From assembly GCA_937918905.1 (NCBI GenBank), contig CAKZSH010000060.1, positions 1-64,000 on the forward strand: 64,000 bases of DNA. Reading direction: 5' to 3'. This stretch comes from an uncultured Saprospiraceae bacterium (GTDB taxonomy: Bacteria > Bacteroidota > Bacteroidia > Chitinophagales > Saprospiraceae). This document shows, in pieces, positions 20,933 to 31,288 of the stretch. Both the position numbers and the translations under genes were made by a program. Position 1 is the first letter of the stretch. Every line of letters starts with the position of its first letter. The notes below the pieces were generated by a model that saw only the letters and a program-made list of their open reading frames with translations, was not told the origin of the DNA and did not search any database.

Positions 20933-23900
20933 TTATCTTTCTAATACTAGGAATCCAGACATTGGTTCTGATCCATCACCTAAGTCTACTACGTAGAAGT
21001 AGGTTCCTGTTGGTAGATCTTCTCCTTTGTAAGTTCCTCTCCAATCATTCAAGTATGGTCCTTCTCTGTATACCTCATCTCCCCATTGGTTGAAGATCGA
21101 AACTTCATTATTAGGATAAGTTGAAGTACTCAAACATGGAACAACAAATTCATCATTGATGCCATCATTATTTGGAGAGAAGATCGAAGGTATCGCACAA
21201 GTTGCGTCCGATCCTACATCCAAAGTAACTGTCGCAGTTGAACATTCATCAGGACAAAGTTCACTACAGATTTCGTAACTGAATTGGTCAGTTCCAACAT
21301 ATCCAAAACTAGATGTGTAAGAGAAAACACCGTTGTTTTCTGTAATTGTACCATTTGTCGGACTTGTAAATGAAATACTATATCCAGCAGGTACGGCATC
21401 ATTTGAGAATACATTGACGTCAGATGATCCATTGTAAGAAACACTAACTGCATCATCATTAGCAACTACAGGAGCTTCGTAGAAAATCGTTACATCATCA
21501 GATGAGAACGCTCCACAAACTGTATTACTCAATGTCCAAGTAAATGTATTTGCACCAGGTGTTAAATCTGTTACAAAAGTATTCGGTTGGTTAGGTGCTA
21601 AGATTGTTGCACCAGAAGTAGTCGTCCAAGTTCCTATCATTCCAGCAGGAGCAGAAGTCGCATTTAATGGCGTTTCTTCATCTCCGCATAGGTCTTCATC
21701 ATTTCCTGCAAAAGCAGATGTACCACCTGTACTTCCATTATTCAATAGAACAATGTCAGAAGAGAAATCACCACATCCAGCATTACTTAATGTCCAAATG
21801 AATTGGTAATTATTTCCTGGCATCAATCCAGTTACCGCAGAATTAGGATCAGTAGGATCAACAATCGTTACACCAAGCAATGCTTGAGAAGAAGGTTGAG
21901 TCCATGTTCCAGCAATGCCACCTGTTACAGGTATCGCATTCAATGTTGCATTTGCAGCACCACATAATTCAATATCAATTCCTGCATCAGCTGTAGCTAC
22001 TGCATTGTCTACTACTACTGTTACTTGATCTGTTGCATAGTTCAAACAAGAACCATTGGAAAGCACCCAATCAAAAGTATAACTCTGCCCAGTAGCCAAT
22101 CCTGCAATTGAAGTAATTGCTTGATTTGGATTAGCAATCACAACAGTTGCACCTGCTGTCTGTATCCATTGTCCAGTTCCTACTGTAGGAGCTTGAGCAT
22201 TTAACACAACTGAACCATTATCACATACAAAGATGTCATTTCCAGCAAATGCTCCATTGTTTGGAACAAAATCAAATGTTACTGTTGTCGGTACCGAAGC
22301 AGCCGAAGGACAACCATTTACATTTGAAATTACATAGAAATCATTTGCACCTGCGCCAAATCCACTTAGGTCAGTAATCGTTGAAGTCAACGAAGTCGTA
22401 GGCCCTGCTACAATCGTATTTGTCGAAGCATCAAACCATGTATAAGTTGCTCCCGGTATTGCAGATCCACTTGAAACTGTTAGGTCTAAAGTTGCTGAAG
22501 CATCATCTAAACAAACTGGGCCACCATTTAAAGCAATAGTTGCAACTGGTGCATCATTCACTTCAACAAGAAGTGGAGCAGATGAAACTGAAGGACAACC
22601 ATTTACTACAATCGAAACAAAGTAAGTTCCTTCGTAAGTAGCATCCACAGGGAATACTACAGGATTCTGATTAGTCGAGTTAAAGTTATTTGGTCCAGTC
22701 CAGAAGTAAGTTGCACCTGGTACAAATGGCGTCATCAATTCTAAAGTAGTCCCTTCACATATTGGACCATTATAAGATATAGCTGGAGCAGCTGGTATTG
22801 CATTTACATTTACTGCAAAGTTACCTGACACGGTAGAGGTACATCCATCTACTGTTACTGATACAGAATAATTTCCGTTATCACTCATCGCCGTAACTGG
22901 GATCGTAAATGATGCATTAGTAGTTGTTACTGTACCTTGACCTGGAGTATTCCAAGTGTAGGTAATATTCGATCCGTTGTACGGATTATTTACTAATTGT
23001 AATTGTAATAAATCTCCTTCACAAAGTTGATTATTCAACGATGTGATAACAGGTGTAACAGGTTGATCGTCAACTGAAACTACCATAGTATAAGGATTAG
23101 AAGAACAACCTCCATCTCCAATGATAACTAAAGTATATGATCCATTATCAGCAGAAGTTACATTTGGTAAAGTTACATTAGTAGAAGCTGAAGTAAATCC
23201 ATTTGGTCCAGTCCATTGATACACATAATTTGCGTTAGCTGGACTAACTGATGGAGTTAAAATCATATCATCTACTCCTGTTGCACAACCAATTGCAGAA
23301 GTTGCTATATCCGAAATAACAGGTATATCACTTACATCAACTGTCATTGCTCCTGAAGGATTAGATTGACATCCATCCACTTCAACAATTACATAGTAAC
23401 TATAACTTCCACTTGCTGGATTCGCTACTGTAAAAGTAGGTACTTGAGTCGTATTCACTAATGTTCCCGTTGGAGAAACACCTTCATACCAGAAGTAGTT
23501 AACAACTGTACCTGAATAAGATTGTGTTGATAACATTATATCTTCATTCGAACAGATATCTGAATCTGCTACCATTGCATTCGGAGTGTTAGGTGCAGAG
23601 TTAATTGAAATCGTAACTGCACCTGTTGCAGTACATCCTGTCAATCCAGTAATCGTAACTACATAACTTCCTGAGTAGGTTGCATTCGCATTTGGTATGA
23701 TTGGATTTTGGTCAAATGAAGTAAATCCATTTGGTCCTGACCATACATATGAGTATGTTCCTGTTGGAGCATTTGAGAATAAATTCAAATTATCATCACC
23801 ACATAATCCGATAGAGAATGTTGGTGCCAATTGCATAGATTGAACTGTAACTGGTGCAACACAAGAAGAAATATTTCCTGAATTATCAGTTACTTGTAAC

Positions 23901-26900
23901 ACTACATTTGAAGTTGTTCCTAAATCTCCACAATCAAAAGTATTTGGAGAAACTGTCATAGATGCAATTCCACAATTATCAAAACTTCCACCATCTACTT
24001 GAGTTGGATCAAGTGTATAAGTACTTCCGTCAGGATTTACAAAAATTGTTACCCCTTGACATACTGCCGAAGGTGCTGTATTATCTTCAACTGTAACATC
24101 AAATGTACAAGTCGTAACATTACCATTGATATCTTCAACCATATAAGTCACCGTCGTTACTCCTACGTTGAAGTTTCGTGTTACTGGTGCAATTGGTACT
24201 GGGAAAATACTGTTTGGAATAACAGTAGCACCTGATGCAAAATAAGTTGGTGTTACTGCTGTGTAGTCCAACACAACCGTAATATTACTTGAACCATCAG
24301 GAGTTCCGTCAGGAGTTCCATTTGCAAAAACCGTACATGCAGGACTAATTCCATCTCCTGTGATTCCAGGAGGAGGTGTACTAAATGTATTATTTGAAAC
24401 TGTGCTAATATCCACTTGTCCATCTGCAGCCCAAGCATTGAAAGTAGCTACAGGAACTGTGATAGTTGTTACACTTACTGAAAGTGTAGGACAAGTTCCA
24501 GGAGTCAATGTTACATTAGGTTGACCTACTTGAGTAGTTCCTAATAAAGTTCCATTCTCTCCATATATTTCAAAATACTCATCAGGGTCTTCCACATCTC
24601 CCTCTACTCTTACGGTGAAAGTAACATTACCATTTACGGCATTGGCACCTGTACCAAAGAATGAGAATGATTTATCATCTGCTACATAATCCAAGTAGTT
24701 TGGATTGTATGAGAAAGTGATTAATGAATTCACTCCTTGAGGTTGTACTTGTGAGTACATGTTTTGGAAACCACAATTGTCAAAAATATTTGTAGGTGGC
24801 ATCAAATCAACTGATGCTCCCGCAAAACAATTTGCATTAGCTGGTAACGATACTGTCACATCACTTGGACAAGCCATCGTAGGCAATTCATTATCAATAA
24901 CTGTAACATTATAAGTACATGAAGATTCATTTCCAGCACAGTCAGTTGCAAAATAAGTAACCGAAGTACTTCCTACATCAAATGTATTTGGAACTATTGT
25001 ACCAGGAGTAACCTGTACTCTCGAACCTCCATTAATACTATATTCATAAGTTAATCCATTTGGAGTAACTGTATTGTAATTTAAAGTTCCTGTTGCCGTA
25101 GAACCTCCACCTGTTGGAGGACCTTGAGGACAAATATCATTGATTGCAAAAATTGGATCAACTGTAACATTTGGTACTAAAGTGAATGTTACAAAACCAT
25201 CCGCTGCATATGAATTGATTTGAGCAGCAGTTAAACTTAAGGTAACTGTTGAATTTCCACATTGCATTGCTGAATTAGCAGTCTGTCCCCAGTTTGTTCC
25301 ATCTTCTCCTAGTACTGTAAAGAACTCAGTTGGTTCTTCTCCATCATAATTATCTAACGCAATGGTTAAAGTAACTGGATCAGTTGCCACCGCAGGATTA
25401 GTCGGTAAAGGTCCAAAGTTTAAAGTAATTGGATTTACAATTGTTTGGTCATCTCCAGGGTTTGGAGAAACAAAAGGCTCAACTACTGTTACATTTACAG
25501 TTGAAGTACTGCTTGCACACTCATCCGTAATTAATGGAGGATATAAAGCAGAAGCCACTCCACAAATCCCAGGGTCATTATTTAAAGTCACATCAATTGG
25601 GCAACTCACAAATACAGGTGGTGTATTATCCGTTACTGTAAATGTTACCGTTTGTTCTATTGCATTTCCACACTCATCTGCTGCTACAAACGATACTACA
25701 TCAGAACGATATACTCCCATTGTCCCTGAAGGGCAAACCGCTGCTGCAAGTCCTGCTGGAGCTGTTGTAAAAGTATTCGCATCATTGATATTATATGTAC
25801 CTGGCTCTAAAGCATACCATGTAACTGTTCCACAAAGGTCAGTTGCAGTACCTCCAGCATTGTTTGCAATCCATGCAGCAAACATTGCATCTGCATTCGC
25901 ATCATCAGTACATGAAATCGTTGAACTTTCAGGTAATGTTGCAAAAGTTGGAGGAGTAACATCTTGTACAAAAATGGTTTGTATATCAGAAGCTACATTT
26001 CCACAAGCATCAGTTACCGTCCATGTTCTTTCTAATGTATAATTTTGAGGACAAGATCCAGTTGTTACTACTGCATCTGTAAAGTTAACATCAGGTCCAC
26101 CATCACAATTATCGCTAAGCCCTGTTATATTTCCAGTAATCGTTAAGTCATTTACATTTTGACAATCAACAGTTAAGTTAGCAGGTCTTGTAAATGATGG
26201 AGGCATATTATCTCCAACTGTAATTATTTGAGTGTGTACTGTTGTATTTCCACACATATCAATTGCAGTCCATGTCCTTGTTAAAGTATAATTATAAAAA
26301 TTACACATATCAGGATCACTTCCTTGAGTCGAAGCTACAGCATAGTCAAATGCTTGAATACCACAATTATCCGCTCCTACAATATCAACACCAGGTACTG
26401 GTGGTGCTGGAATAGCATTACATTCTACAGTCATATCTGCTGGTAATGTTCCAGTTATAGTAGGGAATGTAGTATCCTCAACTGTAATCACTTGAGAATC
26501 TGAAGCTGAGTTTCCACAATCATCAGTCACCGTCCATGTTCTTGTAATCACATAGGTATGTACACATGATCCTTGAACCGTATCAGCCGTAAGTACAATG
26601 TTAGGATTAGCATCACACATATCCATTACTGTAGGAGTTCCAGGAACTGGAACATTATCACATTGAACAGTTACATCTCCAGGAGCAGTTACTGTCGGAG
26701 CAGTATTATCTTCTACTGTAATTACTTGAACTCCACTTGAAGCATTATTACAATCATCTGTTGCAGTCCACGTACGAGTTACTACATAACTATTTGCACA
26801 AGTTGCTACAGTATCAGCTACTAAAACAACTGTTGGATTTAATGCACATTCATCTGTTGCAGTAATTACAGCAGGAGCAGGTGCTTGACAATCCACCGTT

Positions 26901-29900
26901 ACATCTCCTGGAATTGCAGAAAGAACTGGTGCTGTATTATCTTCTATAGTAAAGTTCGAAGTTGTTGTAGATGTATTGTTACATTCATCAGTTACTCTAA
27001 AAGTAACTTGAACTGACCAATTACAATCATTAGCTGTAACCTGTGGATAATTTCCATAATCTCCAAAGGTAACTGTAGCCGCAGCAGGGAATAGATCATT
27101 TGTTACATAATCAAAATCTACCCAAGTATGATTAGAACAACCATCAGAAGCGACGGCATTTCCAAAATTATCAATCCAGGCTTCTAATTTCAATTGGTCA
27201 TCTCCTCCCCCACATGTTTCAGTAACACTATTTGAGGTTGGGAAAATTTCAGGAGAAATAATATCGATAACTGTTAAGTTAGCACTAGCTGAAGCTGTAA
27301 ATCCACAATCATCAGTTACTGTAAATATTACATTATAAACTCCTGTACCAGTACAATTAGGTGTATAACTCTGAACATAAGTCCAATTACTTGAACCACT
27401 TGAATTATCAATAGTTGAACAACCATCAAATGCAGTTGCTCCACCATGAGCGTTTAACCATGTATTTAAGAAAACATTATCAAACGTATCACATTGAACA
27501 GTTATGCTCATTGGATTATTTGTAATGACAGGTGCTTGTGTATCTATCACCGTCAAGGTAGTAGAAGTGGTCGCTGAATTTCCACACTCATCAGTTGCAG
27601 TAAAGTTTACTGTTGTTGTTCCTGATCCTGCACAACCTGCCGTATGAGTCGTATAATCATTTGACCAAGTCACACTTCCACAAAGTTCACTTACTATTGC
27701 ATTTCCATTATTTGCTAACCAATTATTAATACTTGCAGTCGTACTTCCATTACATTCAACACTTAAAGGTTGCGCTCCAGTAGGAAATGTAGGATCCGTA
27801 GTATCTTGAATGGTAACAGTTGCTGTTCGAGTTGAAGATAAACCACAATCATCAAAAGCAGTAAAGGTAACTGTCGCAGTTCCTGTCGCTCCACATAAAT
27901 CACTTACTCCAGAATAGTTATTTGTAAAAGTTACAACTGTACCACCACAATTATCTGTAGCAGCACCGCCATTTCCAACACTTGTTAACCAAGCATTGAT
28001 TTGCCCACCTGGATCCGTTGTTCCATCACACTCTACAACTAATGGTGCTGGGTTTACTGTCCAATTAGGAGGAGTCGTATCTTCTACAGTTAAAGTTGCT
28101 GTTCGCGTTGCTACATTTCCACAACCATCACTAGCTGTAAACATTACATTTACAGAACCTGATGCTCCACAACCATTTGAGATACTTGTATAATTATTTG
28201 AATAAGTTACCAATGCTGGATTACAAGCATCAGTAGCCGATCCACCTCCGTTATTTGATAACCATGTTGCAATTTGTCCACCTGGATCCATTGTCCCATC
28301 ACACTCAATAGTTAATGGTACTGGGTTAACATTCCATATTGGAAGTTGTGTATCTGCAATTGTAAAAGTAGCAGTCGTTGGTGTTGGGTTTTCATTTCCA
28401 CATGCATCTCGTACATAGAAATCAACCGTTACACTTCCATTATTTCCACAAGTAAAATTAATGGAAGGATTAGCAGGAACAGTTCTCCATGCCATTGCTC
28501 CACTTGCACATACATCATTAGCTGCTGCATTTCCATTTGCATTTAACCATGTGGTAAACTGAGCATTATTTCCTGCACCATCACATTCTACTGTTGCATT
28601 AGTAGCAGGAGTAGATATTGTCGGGAAAGAATTATCAATAATAGAAAAGTCCGCATCTGTAGTTGAAAAATTTCCACAATTATCTGTATACATAAATTCA
28701 ACAGTAATAGTAGCTACAAAACCAGCATTACAACCTGAGTTTATTGCATTTTGCAGAGCTACAAATGGATCATCTGTATTTTGATCAGATGGAACAGCGA
28801 TAGATTTTACTATTAAACTATTAGGAGAACAAGCATCCATTGCAACGGAATTTCCATCAGCCGCTAACCATGCGGTTAAATCTGCTGTATTTCCAGTACC
28901 ATCACAAGTCACTTGAATATCTTGAGCACCTGTAGTAATATTAGGTGGATTAGAATCTAGTACGTTAAAATTAATAGTTACAGTTGATGAATTACATCCA
29001 TCAGAAGCAGTATAAATTACTGCAGCAGTTCCAGTTCCTGCACATGTTCCTCCACTTAAGCCTATATAATTATGTGACCAAACCACAGGGCTACAATTAT
29101 CTGTAACTGTAAAGCTGTCCGCATAAGTCAAAATAATTGTCTCTGGGTCAGCAGGAAATCCTGTACATTGAATAGTTACACTTGTAGTTGCGGGAGGAGT
29201 AATAACTGGTGCGTTATTATCTTGTACATCTATAGTTTGAGTATAATTATATACCAATCCACAATCATCTTCTAAAGTCCAAGTTCGAGTAATTAATAAA
29301 GTAGTTGGGCAAGCACCTCCCGTAGAAGTGGATTCCAATCCGTTATTAATAATCATAACATTTGCTGGAAGTGTACAATCATCTAAAATATCAGCAGCAG
29401 TCAATGTAGGAGCTGCTGGAATTGCACCACATGAAACAGTTACATCTGCAATTGTTGCCAAAAATGCTGGCGAAATAGACGGTCCAGCATTAGGCTGAAC
29501 GGTAATATTTTGTGTTGCTGTGGAAATATTATTTCCATCAGAAGCAGTAAAAGTTCTCACAATAGTTCCACCAATACAATAATCTATAGTTGCTGGATTA
29601 TCTATTACTGTTGCTGGAAAAACTCCTCCACAATTATCCGTAGCATTTATTGTCGGAGCTGCAGGAATCCCACAACTTACTGTTACATCAGCAGGTACTG
29701 AGCCTGCGGCAATAACAGGTGGTGAATTATCTACAAATTCAATGGTAAATCCAAAAAATCCACTATTGCCACAATCATCCATTGCTTGGTATAATACCAT
29801 CACGGAATCTCCTGCAGTAAATGGTGCTGTAGGAGGAATAGTAGTCGTAGGGTAAGAATTTCCACTATTGTCTGTTATGGAAAAAACTCCCGAAGTTACT

Positions 29901-30112
29901 GTACAAGTCATTCCTTGAACATTGGAAGTGATCGTTACAGAAGTAGGGTGTCCCCAATTCGCAACTCCTTCACAATTACTATCTACAAAAATAGTATCGG
30001 GACCTGTATAGGTGAAAATAAACTCATTTTGCGACCACCCTACTTGGGCAAATAGCAAAAGGGTGAAAAACGCTGTCAGCGCATGTTTTAAAGTGAGTAC
30101 TCTGTTCTTCAT
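20933..30112 (-). CDS. Giant multidomain surface adhesin with T9SS type B (gliding-motility-associated) C-terminal sorting domain
   Basis: ~3060 aa; many HYR/Ig-like repeats (DxTxPxxT...CDxxGN); C-terminus IFSPNNDGINDEFVVP...VSIFNQWGDEVYREGPYLNDWRGTYKGEDLPTGTYFYVVDL. Start moved to MKNRVLTLKHALTAFFTLLLFAQVGWSQ signal peptide. Confidence 0.93.
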   Translation of the reverse strand: MKNRVLTLKHALTAFFTLLLFAQVGWSQNEFIFTYTGPDTIFVDSNCEGVANWGHPTSVTITSNVQGMTCTVTSGVFSITDNSGNSYPTTTIPPTAPFTAGDSVMVLYQAMDDCGNSGFFGFTIEFVDNSPPVIAAGSVPADVTVSCGIPAAPTINATDNCGGVFPATVIDNPATIDYCIGGTIVRTFTASDGNNISTATQNITVQPNAGPSISPAFLATIADVTVSCGAIPAAPTLTAADILDDCTLPANVMIINNGLESTSTGGACPTTLLITRTWTLEDDCGLVYNYTQTIDVQDNNAPVITPPATTSVTIQCTGFPADPETIILTYADSFTVTDNCSPVVWSHNYIGLSGGTCAGTGTAAVIYTASDGCNSSTVTINFNVLDSNPPNITTGAQDIQVTCDGTGNTADLTAWLAADGNSVAMDACSPNSLIVKSIAVPSDQNTDDPFVALQNAINSGCNAGFVATITVEFMYTDNCGNFSTTDADFSIIDNSFPTISTPATNATVECDGAGNNAQFTTWLNANGNAAANDVCASGAMAWRTVPANPSINFTCGNNGSVTVDFYVRDACGNENPTPTTATFTIADTQLPIWNVNPVPLTIECDGTMDPGGQIATWLSNNGGGSATDACNPALVTYSNNYTSISNGCGASGSVNVMFTASDGCGNVATRTATLTVEDTTPPNWTVNPAPLVVECDGTTDPGGQINAWLTSVGNGGAATDNCGGTVVTFTNNYSGVSDLCGATGTATVTFTAFDDCGLSSTRTATVTIQDTTDPTFPTGAQPLSVECNGSTTASINNWLANNGNAIVSELCGSVTWSNDYTTHTAGCAGSGTTTVNFTATDECGNSATTSTTLTVIDTQAPVITNNPMSITVQCDTFDNVFLNTWLNAHGGATAFDGCSTIDNSSGSSNWTYVQSYTPNCTGTGVYNVIFTVTDDCGFTASASANLTVIDIISPEIFPTSNSVTETCGGGDDQLKLEAWIDNFGNAVASDGCSNHTWVDFDYVTNDLFPAAATVTFGDYGNYPQVTANDCNWSVQVTFRVTDECNNTSTTTSNFTIEDNTAPVLSAIPGDVTVDCQAPAPAVITATDECALNPTVVLVADTVATCANSYVVTRTWTATDDCNNASSGVQVITVEDNTAPTVTAPGDVTVQCDNVPVPGTPTVMDMCDANPNIVLTADTVQGSCVHTYVITRTWTVTDDCGNSASDSQVITVEDTTFPTITGTLPADMTVECNAIPAPPVPGVDIVGADNCGIQAFDYAVASTQGSDPDMCNFYNYTLTRTWTAIDMCGNTTVHTQIITVGDNMPPSFTRPANLTVDCQNVNDLTITGNITGLSDNCDGGPDVNFTDAVVTTGSCPQNYTLERTWTVTDACGNVASDIQTIFVQDVTPPTFATLPESSTISCTDDANADAMFAAWIANNAGGTATDLCGTVTWYALEPGTYNINDANTFTTAPAGLAAAVCPSGTMGVYRSDVVSFVAADECGNAIEQTVTFTVTDNTPPVFVSCPIDVTLNNDPGICGVASALYPPLITDECASSTSTVNVTVVEPFVSPNPGDDQTIVNPITLNFGPLPTNPAVATDPVTLTIALDNYDGEEPTEFFTVLGEDGTNWGQTANSAMQCGNSTVTLSLTAAQINSYAADGFVTFTLVPNVTVDPIFAINDICPQGPPTGGGSTATGTLNYNTVTPNGLTYEYSINGGSRVQVTPGTIVPNTFDVGSTSVTYFATDCAGNESSCTYNVTVIDNELPTMACPSDVTVSLPANANCFAGASVDLMPPTNIFDNCGFQNMYSQVQPQGVNSLITFSYNPNYLDYVADDKSFSFFGTGANAVNGNVTFTVRVEGDVEDPDEYFEIYGENGTLLGTTQVGQPNVTLTPGTCPTLSVSVTTITVPVATFNAWAADGQVDISTVSNNTFSTPPPGITGDGISPACTVFANGTPDGTPDGSSNITVVLDYTAVTPTYFASGATVIPNSIFPVPIAPVTRNFNVGVTTVTYMVEDINGNVTTCTFDVTVEDNTAPSAVCQGVTIFVNPDGSTYTLDPTQVDGGSFDNCGIASMTVSPNTFDCGDLGTTSNVVLQVTDNSGNISSCVAPVTVQSMQLAPTFSIGLCGDDNLNLFSNAPTGTYSYVWSGPNGFTSFDQNPIIPNANATYSGSYVVTITGLTGCTATGAVTISINSAPNTPNAMVADSDICSNEDIMLSTQSYSGTVVNYFWYEGVSPTGTLVNTTQVPTFTVANPASGSYSYYVIVEVDGCQSNPSGAMTVDVSDIPVISDIATSAIGCATGVDDMILTPSVSPANANYVYQWTGPNGFTSASTNVTLPNVTSADNGSYTLVIIGDGGCSSNPYTMVVSVDDQPVTPVITSLNNQLCEGDLLQLQLVNNPYNGSNITYTWNTPGQGTVTTTNASFTIPVTAMSDNGNYSVSVTVDGCTSTVSGNFAVNVNAIPAAPAISYNGPICEGTTLELMTPFVPGATYFWTGPNNFNSTNQNPVVFPVDATYEGTYFVSIVVNGCPSVSSAPLLVEVNDAPVATIALNGGPVCLDDASATLDLTVSSGSAIPGATYTWFDASTNTIVAGPTTSLTSTITDLSGFGAGANDFYVISNVNGCPSAASVPTTVTFDFVPNNGAFAGNDIFVCDNGSVVLNAQAPTVGTGQWIQTAGATVVIANPNQAITSIAGLATGQSYTFDWVLSNGSCLNYATDQVTVVVDNAVATADAGIDIELCGAANATLNAIPVTGGIAGTWTQPSSQALLGVTIVDPTDPNSAVTGLMPGNNYQFIWTLSNAGCGDFSSDIVLLNNGSTGGTSAFAGNDEDLCGDEETPLNATSAPAGMIGTWTTTSGATILAPNQPNTFVTDLTPGANTFTWTLSNTVCGAFSSDDVTIFYEAPVVANDDAVSVSYNGSSDVNVFSNDAVPAGYSISFTSPTNGTITENNGVFSYTSSFGYVGTDQFSYEICSELCPDECSTATVTLDVGSDATCAIPSIFSPNNDGINDEFVVPCLSTSTYPNNEVSIFNQWGDEVYREGPYLNDWRGTYKGEDLPTGTYFYVVDLGDGSEPMSGFLVLER

Positions 30113-30289
30113 ATTTTTAACTTTATTAAAAATTAAGATAAAAACTAATATGTTTTGTTGATTGCAAACATATGTACGCATCCCACTAGGGGAAGTGTTA
30201 CAAATACTTGCATCAAAAAATGAAATAGTTTGACGCTAAATAATTGACATAATTACCTTTTTACCAAAATCAATTCATTTGGTAGTATG

Positions 30290-30552
30290 ATAAATCCATA
30301 AATAATTTTCGTGTGATAAATGTGTTAGAACAGTTATACCAGGGGAAACCAGATAAACCTCAAAAGAAGTGAATTTAGAGGTTTTTTCGATGAAATCTGG
30401 AGAAGAGTCCTCGCAGATGCGATGTCTTGAACATAGTTAAATAACCGGTTTAGCCTTTTAATCAAAGCTAACCAAACAATGTGAAAAACGTTTCTCTTTA
30501 AATAATCCTTTGGAAATAAGTAGCAAATACTACTTATTAGGGGGGATTTTTT
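30290..30552 (+). ncRNA. Candidate structured RNA with terminal Rho-independent terminator
   Basis: Nested stems CCAGAT(30349-30354)/ATCTGG(30395-30400) and AACCTC(30356-30361)/GAGGTT(30378-30383); TCGC-agat-GCGA; GGTTTAGC/GCTAACC; terminator at 30504-30552. 5' end arbitrary. Confidence 0.4.
30504..30552 (+). terminator. Strong intrinsic terminator
   Basis: AATCC..AATAAGTAG caaata CTACTTATT..GGATTTTTT. Confidence 0.75.
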
Positions 30553-30780
30553 AAGAGCGGCACCTGGGATTTCTCAAGTTCCTGGGATTCATAATTTTTT
30601 AAAAAAACGGATCACACAAAAACACTTGATTAGTCTATCATTTAAAATTAAGTGCTAATACAAGCATTTCTCGCGGTTTTATATTTCTGCAAATATATGA
30701 AAAAGTGACAAGGTAACTTTTCACATAGTCATATTTTTTCATTTTTATTTGCATTACCTATCAATCCTATACATATTACA

Positions 30781-30815
30781 AAAAAAGTGCCTATATTTTC
30801 AATATAGACACTTTA
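30781..30815. terminator. Hairpin downstream of small minus-strand ORF
   Basis: AAAGTGcCTATATT ttc AATATAGaCACTTT. Confidence 0.6.
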
Positions 30816-30850
30816 ATAAATAAAATAATATATTATTTGTTAAAAAAAAA

Positions 30851-31057
30851 TTATTCTTCTTCCTGACTATCAGAATTTTGTGCTGAGTCTCCACGATCAA
30901 CCAACTTTTTATCTTCCACATTTTCATCTAAAAAGTCATTTAATTTATCTACTCCTATATTTGAAGTAATTTCTCCAAATTCGTTGATTTTGATGTCAAA
31001 ACCCTTTAATTCGTCATGTACCTCAGGATTTCCTTTTTGTGGCTTCTTTTTAGGCAT
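30851..31057 (-). CDS. Small acidic hypothetical protein
   Basis: 68-aa ORF followed by hairpin. Confidence 0.5.
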   Translation of the reverse strand: MPKKKPQKGNPEVHDELKGFDIKINEFGEITSNIGVDKLNDFLDENVEDKKLVDRGDSAQNSDSQEEE

Positions 31058-31149
31058 AATCTGTTTTTTTTATGGGTGAAAATATGTGTGACGTTTATAT
31101 GGTTTTAAAAACTAACTAAAAACCTGTAAAGTTCCATTTTACTTGGATT

Positions 31150-31273
31150 TGAGTATTGAAATTTTTTTAGCCGCAGACTTACGCTGATTTTTTTATGACT
31201 GTCGAAAAGCGCGTTATAGAAAAATCATAAAAAAGTCAGCTTAAGTCTGCGGCTAAAAAAATCTCAATACTCA
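31150..31273. repeat. Palindrome containing GCCGCAGACTTACGCTGA
   Basis: TGAGTATTGA..TTTTTTTAGCCGCAGACTTACGCTGATTTTTTTATGA / TCATAAAAAAGTCAGCTTAAGTCTGCGGCTAAAAAAATCTCAATACTCA. Confidence 0.85.
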
Positions 31274-31288
31274 TCATTTCAAATCTAA

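Noticed and set aside
25362-26042. 226-aa plus-strand ORF inside the adhesin
   Set aside because: Antisense to a clear coding region; low-complexity V/T/S translation is the mirror of the repeats.
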